Assembly: GCA_028583685.1 (NCBI GenBank)
Contig: JAMXIF010001253.1
Span: 71,230,989 to 71,294,988 of the forward strand
Direction of reading: 5' to 3'
DNA length: 64,000 nucleotides
Origin: Petaurus breviceps papuanus
Taxonomy: Eukaryota; Chordata; Mammalia; Diprotodontia; Petauridae
Below, piece after piece: positions 21,660 through 31,169 of this stretch. Positions within the stretch are counted from its first letter, which is position 1. Every line of letters starts with the position of its first letter. The translations under genes and the position numbers were made by a program. Under the pieces are notes generated by a model, which worked only from the letters and a program-made list of their open reading frames with translations, did not search any database and was not told where the DNA came from.

Positions 21660-22990
21660 AATGTGTAATTTGGACAGAAAGAAAAGAACAGAATGAATAT
21701 CATCAGAGATGTTTGTTGTAAAAGTAAAAATTTAGAAACAGATTGAATATGTGGGGTGAGTAGAGTGAGGAGTTGAGTAGAACACCAACGCTGTAGCCCT
21801 AGATGCCTGGGAGAATAGTAGTACCCTAACCAGTAGTAGTTGGGAAGAGCATGTTTTGGACATGTGAGTTTTTTATGCTTATGAGACATCCAGTTCCTGA
21901 TGTATAAGAGGCAGTTGGAGATTTGTCATTGTAGCTCAGGAAGCAGACTAGGGCTAGATATATAGACTTGGGAATCGTCTGCATAAAGATGGGAGTTGAA
22001 CTCATGAAAGCTGATAAGATCATCAAGTAGAATACTTTAGAGCAAAAATAGAAGAGGGCCCAAAACATTGAAGCCCCCATAGTTAGTGAGAATGCGGTAG
22101 ATGAAGAATCATTAAAAGATAATTAGAAAGAATGACCAGACAGTTTGTAAAGACAGGAGAGAACAATATCACAAATCCTTCTCTGAGAGATTATCTCAGA
22201 GAAGAAGTTGGCCAACCATAACAAGTGCTGCAGAGAGGTCAATAAAGAAGAAACTCGGTATAAGTGGTTAAATTTGATAATGAAGAGATCATTGTTAACG
22301 TTGGAGAGAGCATTGTCAGTTGTTTGGTGAGGTTAGAAACCAGATTGCAGAATCATAAGAAGAGATTGAGAGGTGAAATGGAGGCATATAGTATAAGAAA
22401 CTTTCTCGAAGAGTTTAGCTGAAAAGACTAGATATAGGATGATAGCTGGCAGAGATAACAGGATTAAGTGATTTTTTTAAATAAGATAATAAAGGAATAA
22501 ACATTTATATAATGCCTACTATGTGCCAGGCACTGTTAAGCACTTTATAATACCTCATTGGATCCTCACAGTAAGCCTGTGAGGTAGGTACTGTTATTAT
22601 CCTCATCTCACATGAGGAAACTGAGACAAAAGAAGACTTTCCCAAGGTCACACAGCTAGTATCTGAGGCCAGACTTGAACTCAGGTCTTTCTGATTCCAG
22701 GCCCAGTGCTATACCCACTGTGCCACCTAGTTCGCTTTAAATGATAGGGGAGACATGAGCATGCTTGTAAGCAACAGAGAAGAAACAAATAGAATAATGG
22801 AAAGGTTAATGGGTCAATTTTCTGGAAAAGTTGGGATAGGGTGGGATAGGATGGGATCAAGGACCCATAGAGAGGAATTTTCCATGGAAATGAGAAAGAC
22901 CACCTTTGCATCTGATAAAAGAGATAAGTAGGAGTTAATGAGCAAAAATTTCTGAATGAAGAGAAGAAAAGGGAGAGCTCTGTTTAAGTA
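21660..22990 (-). repeat. L2 LINE ORF2, antisense, with a MIR insertion
   Basis: Minus-strand frames give MSHKHKKLTCPKHALPN and FYLMILSAFMSSTPIFMQTI, diverged versions of L2 'MSHRHLKLNMSKTELI' and 'LDDLISSHGFNSHLYADD'. Nucleotide landmarks include AGTGCTGCAGAGAGGTCAAT and AGAGATCATTGTTAACGTTG. The sequence is interrupted at 22490-22735 and resumes at GGGGAGACATGAGCATGCTT. Confidence 0.8.
22490..22735 (-). repeat. MIR/THER-1 SINE, antisense, near full length
   Basis: It shows AATAAACATTTATATAATGC, CTACTATGTGCCAGGCACTG, CATGAGGAAACTGAGACAAA, GGTCACACAGCTAGTATCTG and ACCCACTGTGCCACCTAGTT in order. It sits inside an L2 copy, so the SINE is younger than that L2. Confidence 0.9.
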
Positions 22991-23349
22991 GAAAGAGCTA
23001 GCTAATGGTCAACCTATTTATCATAAATGTCAAGATAGCTAAAGAAGCCCCAGCATCCTGAATAGATCCTTGTGGAGGATTTACAGTAGAACATAGACAT
23101 GAGTCACACAGCATGCCAAATATAGATAGGTCAGTCTTCATTATTTGAAAGTATCTATATTGATGAGATCACAGATCCATCAAAGAATCAAAGGGTAAAA
23201 TGATCATTTAAAAAGCATGTGCATGCTACATCCATCAGAATGACAATGTTTTATGTAAACCTGCATTCTTGGATTCTTTTCAATAACTAAAGCCCCTCAG
23301 TATCTCTATTTCAGAGGCTGATAACAAATGCACTATAATATTCTACTTA

Positions 23350-23500
23350 AATGTAAATATTAATGGAATTTTAGAGCTGGAAAAGACTTTAGAGATCATG
23401 TAGTTTCATACTATCATTTTATGCATGGGGAAACTGAAGTCCAGAGAAAACTTATGCAAAGTCTTGTACTTGGTAGAGCCAAACCCAAGACAATAATCCT
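23350..23500 (-). repeat. MIR/THER-like SINE, antisense
   Basis: TTTTAGAGCTGGAAAAGACT, TTAGAGATCATGTAGTTTCA and GGGGAAACTGAAGTCCAGAG correspond to the reversed tail and CORE of a therian SINE. Confidence 0.6.
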
Positions 23501-23639
23501 TTTCTCATGACTAATGGTATACAGTGCCTCAAAGGGTTTTTCCTAAGAAACTTGAAAGAACTTTAGAGAAAAAAAAATTATTCTGTAATATACTCATTTC
23601 TACTAAAAATGAGGTTTTAAATATTCTTCTGCAGTATAT

Positions 23640-23735
23640 GAATATATTCACAGTATATATGTATTTATATATACATATGTGTATGTATATATACACACAC
23701 TCACATTTATATATATATATACAAATATATTTATT
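23640..23735. repeat. TA/CA microsatellite
   Basis: This is alternating TATATGTATTTATATATACA and TATGTGTATGTATATATACA sequence with CACACACTCAC. Confidence 0.9.
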
Positions 23736-23904
23736 TAGTTGTAGAAGAACAAGTATAAAATATCATAGAATAGATCTCTTCCTGAAAAAGTATAAGCAGA
23801 TATAATTTTATAAATCAAATCATAATCCTCATTGACATGAGTCACTGTGTTATATAGTGTAAAGATCACTGTAATAGAAGTTGTGTGACCTTTAGGTTAA
23901 TTTA

Positions 23905-23990
23905 ATTTCATGTATGTGTATATAACGTGCATACATATACACATATGCATCATATATGTATGTGTGTGTATATATAATATACATATGGAA
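23905..23990. repeat. TG/TA/CA microsatellite
   Basis: ATGTATGTGTATATAACGTG, CATACATATACACATATGCA and TATATGTATGTGTGTGTATA make a long alternating tract about 170 bp after the previous one. Confidence 0.9.
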
Positions 23991-24014
23991 AGTCATTTTA
24001 TACAAATACCTGGG

Positions 24015-24310
24015 ATTATAGGAATTTGAGCTGGAAGGGGCTTTAGAAATAAACCAATCCCACTCTAATTTTATAAATGGAGAAGTTGAGTCCCAGAGAG
24101 GTAGATAATAATAGTAATAACTGACATTTACAGAGCACTTTAAAGTTTGTGCCATTCTTTATGTACATGATCATTATCAGATTCAAATCATTATCAGATC
24201 CACACAATAACCCTCTGAGGTAGGTACTATAGTTTTTGCAACTAAGGAAACAGAGTTTCAGATTAAGTAACCTTCCCAGGTTCACCCAGCTAGGACTTGT
24301 CAGACATGAG
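24015..24310 (-). repeat. MIR SINEs, antisense, two overlapping pieces
   Basis: GCTGGAAGGGGCTTTAGAAA leads to AGTTGAGTCCCAGAGAGGTA. A second MIR then shows GACATTTACAGAGCACTTTA, CAATAACCCTCTGAGGTAGG and TTCACCCAGCTAGGACTTGT. Confidence 0.65.
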
Positions 24311-24369
24311 ATTAGATTAGAACAACACTACATTCACTATTCTGTATTATAGTCGTGTAACTACAGGAA

Positions 24370-24510
24370 TGCTATATATTAGATCCTGGAATTTGAATCA
24401 GAAGTCTTGGATTGACAACCTGACTCTTCCATTTCCTAGCTGGGCGACTTTGGACAATTCTTTGATCTTTAGTTATTTCATCTGTACATTGAGAGGGCTA
24501 CCCAAAATTC
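24370..24510 (+). repeat. MIR SINE fragment
   Basis: GAATTTGAATCAGAAGTCTT, TTCCTAGCTGGGCGACTTTG, GACAATTCTTTGATCTTTAG and TTATTTCATCTGTACATTGA are a diverged sense MIR. Confidence 0.65.
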
Positions 24511-24524
24511 TGGAAATGAATGGG

Positions 24525-24650
24525 TGAAAAAAATATTTATTGAGTATTAACTGTACTGAGCACTTCAAAAAATATGCAAAAGCAAAGATGGTCTCTGCCC
24601 TCTTGGAAGTTGCATTCAATAGGAGAAGATGATACATAAAGTAGAGTTGT
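24525..24650 (-). repeat. L2 LINE 3' end, antisense
   Basis: AATATTTATTGAGTATTAAC, TGTACTGAGCACTTC and GTCTCTGCCCTCTTGGAAGT are the reversed L2 terminus. Sequence up to about 25160 may be a further diverged continuation. Confidence 0.55.
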
Positions 24651-25382
24651 GGCCGCAAAGCGACATTTTGGTTTGAAAAGTTAAAAGGAGAGTAAGAGGA
24701 GTCAGCCTTTCTTCTAGCAGTGTCAGTATTGATTTGATTATGGTTCTAGCACCTGAAAGCAGAGGGAGGAAGGACATGGAGTGTACATGTGCAGTGATAA
24801 AGCAGGTCATGATGGTATGAGTATAATGAAGCATGACTGGAGCCAGATTAGACTAATGTTGTGGGCCACATGAAGCATTACCATATTAGGACACTGAGTA
24901 AGAGTTCCTGTGATTGAAAGGGTAAGTGCTTGAGGCATGATCCTTGATCCAAGCAAGAAGATCACCAATATCTGGTGAGAAAATGGCTAGGGAGTGAAGT
25001 GAAACACAAATAGAAGCTAGCCTAACCTGTTATGGGAAACTTTTTGAGGTACTTACTAATCAGAATGGGGGCTCTAGAGTAGAAGTTTGGATATGAAAGG
25101 GGTTAAGTCGTCCAAAGTCTGGTTCCTAGTTAAAGGCATAGTGGTGGATGAATTTTCCATAAGTAAAAGGATTATGAGATCCTATAATCCTATAATGTGA
25201 GAGACTCTAATTGTATAATCTGAGCAAAAAAAAAATCCAATCCATGAAAAAAAAAATCTGCATTAACAACTGAATTTTTGTATGAAGTTACTTATTTCCT
25301 CCTTTTATTTAAGGTTAAAATGGAATTCTATTTTATAAAAGTAGAAAAATTAGTCATTATAAATTGTTGTGTTTTTTTGTAG

Positions 25383-25549
25383 TCTCAGTGTGCCCAATAT
25401 GCTGCTGACCGAAGAGAAGAAGAAAAGATGTGTGACCACCTTATCAGTGCTGCTAAACATCGAGATCATGTCACAGCCAATCAGCTGAAGCAAAAGATTC
25501 TTAATATTCTCACAAACAAACACGGGGCTTGGGGAGCTGTATCTCATAG
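25383..25549 (+). CDS. NBEA: NBEA internal exon C (DUF1088 region)
   Basis: This is a 167-nt exon with acceptor GTTTTTTTGTAG and donor ATAG|GTAAGT. It encodes 55 full codons: [20 protein letters not shown], then [20 protein letters not shown], then [15 protein letters not shown], plus AG of a split codon. With C or T from the next exon that codon would be Ser, as in NBEA, where the sequence I recall continues into QLHDFWRLDYWEDD. No such exon appears in the remaining 38 kb, so it lies beyond the window. LRBA has CAQYSADKREDEKM and AAKYRDHVTATQLIQKI at the same place, so the paralogue is NBEA. The antisense open frame covering the same bases is a shadow. Confidence 0.94.
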
Positions 25550-26100
25550 GTAAGTTTCTAGTATGAGTCCTTAGAAAAGAAGAATATGACCAAAGCTAAT
25601 AATATTTATTGGAAAACAGTTTTAAATATTTATTGCCAGTTCTTGTTTTTTCCCCTAGAAATTGTTCAATAATCCCAATTTAACAAGACCTTCTTATACA
25701 AGCTTCTCAGAGGCTCAAATGCAAGTATTTCACCTTTATCTTTCAAAAAGATAAAAAAAGATATCATCCTTCAAAATATGTGAGCAGCCTAAAAAACAGT
25801 CACTTCTTTCAGAGCCATTTATTAGTTTGCTTATTTAATTTGTATCACTTTGTAATGCTTTGCCACATATTTTTAAGATACCTCCATTTTACAAAAACTA
25901 GGTGTTTTTCTTGATTTTAAGCTAATAATCTTTTTTTTCAATCTGGCTTTTAGAAGACATTTTAATTTTTATGGAAAAGTTTCCATCTCACACAGTGCAT
26001 TTTTCTATAGTATTTACAATCCTCAATTTTATAAAATCCTCAAGAAAAAAAAATGGGTTGCTTATTCATTGTTAAGATTTTCTTCTGTGAAGTATCACAA
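25550..26100. other. Intronic stretch after exon C without recognised repeats
   Basis: I see no transposon or gene here beyond AT-rich intronic DNA. Confidence 0.5.
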
Positions 26101-26109
26101 AGAACCAGG

Positions 26110-26465
26110 GTAGCTTCATCACTCTTGTGAGGCACAGACATAGATCTGAAATCATAACGACCTGGCTTCAAATCCTAACTCCAGCACTTCCTATATTTCT
26201 TAAGACATACAAATTGCTTAACCTCTGTAACTCCAAATCCAGGATATGAAACAAAGTATGCCTCCCTTGGGAACCGTGGCATGATGGATAGAAAGTTGTT
26301 CAGTTCCCACCTCTAATACTTCCGAGCTGAATGACCATGGGCAATTTACCCATCTGTTAATGGGCACAAAAATATCTGTATCATCTACCTCAAAGTTACT
26401 GTGAGGCTTAGATGAGATGTTTGTAAAATGCTTTACAAACCTGAAAGTGCTCTGTTATTTTTATA
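26110..26465 (+). repeat. Two tandem MIR SINE fragments
   Basis: The first copy shows ACCTGGCTTCAAATCCTAAC and CAAATTGCTTAACCTCTGTA. The second, from about 26265, shows GCTGAATGACCATGGGCAAT, CATCTACCTCAAAGTTACTG and GTAAAATGCTTTACAAACCT. Confidence 0.65.
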
Positions 26466-27034
26466 ATAGGGATCTAATTCTTTTTTTCTTTTGCTCAATA
26501 GTTATTTGTCATTTATGGACTTGTCACCTCAAGAAATAGGTTACCATTATGACTGTATTTTCTACTTTATAGTTCTCTTTCATGACACAGCTCAGCTTGA
26601 CAAAGTTCTGTATGTTAACTGTTACTACCTCCAGAACTGTGGACAAGTCACTCAACTTCTCCTTATGTCAAGCTACTCCCTAAGGCTTATTATCTCCTTA
26701 GTCATAGATGGGTCATGAACTGAGTCAGAGGACAGCGTGCCAAAACAAGAAATTCATTACACAGACTTAAATCACAAATCTTAATTCTTTTAATACTGTT
26801 TTCTTGATCTTTATGTTTTAGACTAGCAGGAAATTAAACAGGCTAGTCTTCAATATAATTAATATAGAACTGATTGACTTCCTAATTGATATGAGGATCA
26901 AGAAGAAGGAAAAGATAGATGGTATATCAAGAAAGTGATCAGAGTAGTCTTAACCTGTTCTCCTGGAATTTTGATAACGGTAGCTGAGGTTTTGTTTTTG
27001 TTGTTTTTTGTGGTTTGAATTGTCCCCCTATTCA

Positions 27035-27280
27035 AGGTTGAGTGCAGTGGATAGAGCACTGGGCTTGGAGTCAAGAAGACTTGCATTCAAATCTGGCCTC
27101 AGTCATTTGTGTTGTGTGTAGTTGTGTGACCCTGGGCAGGTCACTTAACCTCTGTTTCCTCAACTGTAAAATAGGGATAATAATAGCATCAACTACCTTG
27201 GGTTGTAGTAAGGATCAATTGAGATATTTGTAAAGGACTTTGTATAGTACCTGGCACAGAGTAGGGACTGGATAAGCTTA
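27035..27280 (+). repeat. MIR/THER-1 SINE, near full length
   Basis: It has the tRNA-like head AGTGCAGTGGATAGAGCACT, then GGGCTTGGAGTCAAGAAGAC, TGACCCTGGGCAGGTCACTT, GTAAAATAGGGATAATAATA and the tail GTACCTGGCACAGAGTAGG. This is one of the best preserved MIRs in the window. Confidence 0.9.
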
Positions 27281-27559
27281 TTCCCTTGCCCCCCCCTTCA
27301 CCGTGATAGTCTCCATATAGTATATCAGTGCTGTATTTATGTTTTCTTTTGTTGTGGGTACTTCCTTCACTGATGTACATTGCAATACATCTATACCTTA
27401 GTAAATGGATTCCGTGAGAGTTCCTGTGGTTAAATAAATTCACCACCTGAAGATTAACATTCTAATGAGATGCCTTTCTTTACTTAGCCAGAATGTCCTT
27501 CAGACAATGTACATGCAGTTGCTATTAGGCCTGAAATTTCGTTTGGCAGAACATGACAG

Positions 27560-28230
27560 ATCACCTAGCATTTATTATGCATTTACTGTTTTCCAGACAC
27601 TGCTAGGTCCTGGGTTACAAAAACAAAACAAAACAGCCTTTGGCCTCAGGGAGCCTGCATTTTACTAGGAAACAACATATACTCATATAAGTAAATTTAA
27701 AACATATGCAAAGTAGATTCAAAATGATTTGGGAATAGGAAGCACTAGTGCCTGGAGACATCACAAAAGTCTCATGTGGAGGTGACTCGTGAGCTAAAAT
27801 TTGAAGTAGTTCTGAGAGGGAAGCATAGGCAAGAAGAGAGACTGCATTCCAAGCCCAGAGGAAGCCCATGCACAGTTACAGAGACAGAAGATGTAGCATT
27901 ATGGATGAGGAATAATGAGGAGATTAGTTTGGATTGTGCTATCTAATATAGGAAACAAGTAATATGTGATAGCCCAGGAGAAGATACCTGGACGCAGACT
28001 ACAAAAGGCATTAAACACCAAACCAAAAAAAATTTGTTTTTTATCCTAGAAACAGTAGTGAGCCACTGGAGGTTTTTTTTAGCAAGCCAGTGTCATGGTT
28101 AGACTTGTACCTTTAGAATTATCACTTTGAAGACTCTATGGAGGATAAGTTGGAGAGACTTGAGGAAGGAAATCAGTTGATAGGCTGTTTCAGGAATTTG
28201 ATTGAAAGATGATAATAACCTGAACCATGG
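27560..28230 (-). repeat. L2 LINE 3' region, antisense
   Basis: CTAGCATTTATTATGCATTT, GCCTCAGGGAGCCTGCATTT, AGAGACTGCATTCCAAGCCC, AAACAGTAGTGAGCCACTGG and AAGCCAGTGTCATGGTTAGA follow the reversed L2 3' region. Confidence 0.75.
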
Positions 28231-28580
28231 TCATTGTGGTAGTCATGCTTTCTTATAGTCCATCTAAATTACCTATCCTCTATCCATTTTCTAGGCCACT
28301 TATTTTTACTATGAGATATCTTGCATTCTTCCCCTGGGATTTCTTCTTACTCCAGTGCACAGACTCACTCCTCTTATATTCTAGAATGTTCCATGAAGCA
28401 TACATCTCTCTGTTTATGCCAGCCTTGACTGGAAAAATTACTCACCATGATTCTTTCTTGGATCTACCAAACAAGACTCAATCAATGTGCTTTCTGTATC
28501 TTTTGGAGTTCTTGTGTTGAAGAATCTAGGCTATACTTCTTCCTGCTACTTTGCCATCTTGACTGATTTCTCTTTTAAGG
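28230..28580. other. Unassigned sequence between LINE fossils
   Basis: A 97-residue plus-strand frame has no recognisable motif. The DNA could be part of a diverged retroelement, but I cannot assign it. Confidence 0.3.
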
Positions 28581-28589
28581 AGAATACTC

Positions 28590-28970
28590 TTAGAACTGGA
28601 AAGGACAGAACATATATATAGATTAATAGAGAACTGAGACCAAATAGAGAATTGGTAATAGATTCCATGACTGATGAGGTCAGTATACCAGGGTTAGGCA
28701 GATTACATCCCAGGGTAGTGAAAAATTGTCATATAGAATTCTTGATCCATGGTCAGTAATCTTATGAAGATACTGGAAAAAAAGGAGTGATGGAGAAGTT
28801 CAAATATCTTCCTGAATTTTTAAGAAAAGTAAACTAATAGATCAGTGAATTTGAATTCAATTCCTTGAGTAATTCTAGAATTAAAGGCATAATTAGTGAA
28901 TATCTAGATAAGGAAGTGGTAGTGATCCCAAAGAAACAGTATGACTTCATGACTCCACAGTATTGTGGAG
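28590..28970 (+). repeat. CR1/L3 LINE polymerase fragment
   Basis: A plus-strand stretch reads IISEYLDKEVVVIPKKQYDF, like the CR1/L3 polymerase 'IIxEHLExNNVIxxxQHGF'. It is preceded by GATGAGGTCAGTATACCAGG, resembling the 'RPVSLTSVPGK' coding region. Confidence 0.5.
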
Positions 28971-29189
28971 CACAGAGACATATGGATAAGAAAATCAATC
29001 AAGTTCAATTAGAGGAGAGTAGTTTGTGTTAAGACTGAGAATATGAAGACAAAAGGAAAATACGAAGGAGGCTATGAAAATAATAATGTCAGCCTGTGAA
29101 AGTAGGAGTCTGTTCTTATTCTTAACACAACAAACTTCTCTGATTATCCTGATTATATTCACTTTACTTTTTATCAGTTCATGTAATTC

Positions 29190-29190
<1 letters not shown>

Positions 29191-29227
<37 letters not shown>
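29191..29227. repeat. (TG)18 microsatellite at a SINE tail
   Basis: An uninterrupted TG run lies exactly between the target duplication and the SINE body. Confidence 0.95.
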
Positions 29228-29230
<3 letters not shown>

Positions 29231-29389
29231 GCTTTTTTGGAGGGGGGAGGGTAGGGGAACTGGGGTTAAAAGACTTGTCTAAAGTCACAAAGCTAGTTTT
29301 TTGCATCAGGTGTCTGAGGCTGGATCTGAACCCAGGTCCTCCTGACTCCAGGACTGGTGCTCTCCTCACTGCACCACCTGGCCGCCCCT
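29192..29389 (-). repeat. Marsupial tRNA-headed SINE, antisense, in L1
   Basis: The reversed order is seen: TTTTGCTTTTTTGGAGGGGG, GTCTAAAGTCACAAAGCTAG, CTGAACCCAGGTCCTCCTGA and ACCACCTGGCCGCCCC. Flanking AGTTCATGTAATTCTT (29176-29191) and AGTGCATGTAATTCTT (29390-29405) are a 16-bp target duplication with one mismatch. The tail side carries a (TG)18 run. Confidence 0.93.
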
Positions 29390-29972
29390 AGTGCATGTAA
29401 TTCTTTCCAGGTTTTTCTGAAGTTATCCTCCTTGTCTTCTTATAGCACAATAATGTAATGTTCCGTTATAATTATATACCAAAACTTGTTCAGTCATTCC
29501 CCAATTGATGGGCATCCCCTCAATTTCCAATTCCTAGCTACCTCAAAAAGAGCTGTTATAAATATTTTTGTGCAAATAGGATCTTTTCCTTTTTCAAAAA
29601 AAAAATTTCTATGGGATACAGACCTAGCAGTAGTATTGCTAGATCAAAGGATATGCATAGTTTTATAATCTTTTGAGCATAGTTCCAAATTGCTCTGCAG
29701 AATGGTTGGATCCATTCATAACTCCACCAACAGTGCATTGGTGTCTCAGTTTTTCCACATCACCTCCAATATTTATTATTTTCCTTTTTCGTTATAGTAG
29801 CCAATCTGAAAGGTGTGAGACAGTACCCCAGAGTTATTTTAATTTGCATTTCTAAATCAATAATGACTTGAATTTTTTCATGTGACTATGGATAACTTTG
29901 ATTTTCTTCATTTGAAAACTGCCTGTTCATATCTTTTGACCATTTATCAATCAGGGAATGATTTGCATTCTT

Positions 29973-30142
29973 TTTTTTTTTTTTTGCCTTTTGGAGGGCA
30001 ATTGGGGTTAAGTAACTTGCCCAAGGTTACACAGCTAGTTTTGTGTGTGTGGGTGGGTGGTAAGTGTCTGAGGTCGGAACCAAACTCAGGTCCTCCTGAC
30101 TCCGGGATGGCACTTTACTCACTGTGCCACCTAGCCGCCCCT
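29973..30142 (-). repeat. Marsupial tRNA-headed SINE, antisense, in L1
   Basis: A poly-T start leads to GGAGGGCAATTGGGGTTAAG, GCCCAAGGTTACACAGCTAG and ACTGTGCCACCTAGCCGCCC. Target duplications AATGATTTGCATTCTT (29957-29972) and AATGATTTGTATTCTT (30143-30158) differ at one base. Confidence 0.95.
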
Positions 30143-31169
30143 AATGATTTGTATTCTTACAAATTTGACTCAGTTCTCTATACTTGCTTTAACATTTTTT
30201 CCTTGTTTTCTGCTTTCCTCCTAATCTTGATTGCATTGGTTTTTTTTATGCAAAAACTTTTAATTTTTTCAATAATCAAAATGTTCCACTTTACAGTCCT
30301 AAATTCTTCCCTTATGCATAGATCTGACAACTAAATTACTCCATACTCTCCTAATTGCTTATGGTATCAACCTTTATGTGTAAATCTTGTATCCATTTTG
30401 ACCTTAACTTGGTATATGGTGTAAGATGTTGGTCTATACCTAGTTTCTGCCATACAGTTTTCCCAGCAGTTTTTGTCAAATAATGAGTTTTTGTCCCAAA
30501 AGCTTAGATCTTTGGGTTTATGAAACACTAGTTTACTATGGTCATTTACTACACTATTTGTGTATCTACTCTTTTCCAATGATCCACCACTCTGCTTCTT
30601 AGCCACTACCAGATTGTTTTGATAATTACTATTTTGTAATGCAGTTTGAGATCTGGTACCTCTAGGCCACCTTCCTTCACATTTTTTTTCATTGATTCCC
30701 TTGATATTCTTGACCTTTTGTTGTTCTAGATGAATTTTGTTATCATTTTTTTCTAGCTCTATAAAATGATTTTTGGTAGTTTGATTAGTATGGCACTGAT
30801 TAAGTAGATTAATTTAGAAAGGATTGTAATTTCTGTTTTATTGGCTCAGTCTACCCATGAATAATTGATATTTGCCCAGTTGTTTAGATCTGACTTTGTG
30901 TGAAAAGTGTTTCATAAATGTGTTCATATAGTTTCTGAGTTTGTCTTGGCAAGTAGACTCTCAACTATTTTATATTGTCTACAAGTTATTTTAAATGGAA
31001 TTTCTCTTTCTTTTTCTTGCTGCTGGACTTTGTTGGTTATATATAGAAACGCTGATGATTTATGTGGCTTTATTTTGTGTCCTGCAACTTTGCTAAAGTT
31101 GTTAATTATTTCAACTTCAAAATTATTTCAATTTTAGTTGATTTTCTAGGATTTTCCTTCCATTCAACT

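Larger units (their letters stand above)
15792..25382 (+). other. NBEA: NBEA intron between exons B and C
   Basis: This intron is 9,591 bp, starting GTAAGT and ending TGTAG. The first 2.5 kb contain no repeat that I recognise. The rest holds MIR, L2 and RTE fossils, two TA/CA microsatellites and some unassigned sequence at 19180-20040, 20350-20760 and 20960-21430. Confidence 0.85.

Noticed and set aside
25350-25547. 65-residue minus-strand frame over exon C
   Set aside because: It is the antisense shadow of the NBEA exon, whose plus-strand frame and splice sites are clear.
28995-29369. 124-residue minus-strand frame with a (TH)n run
   Set aside because: It runs through a SINE and a TG microsatellite. 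The repeated Thr-His comes from the dinucleotide run, so it is not a gene.
29882-30334. 150-residue plus-strand frame, the longest in the window
   Set aside because: It is antisense L1 plus an antisense SINE read on the wrong strand, with no independent coding evidence.
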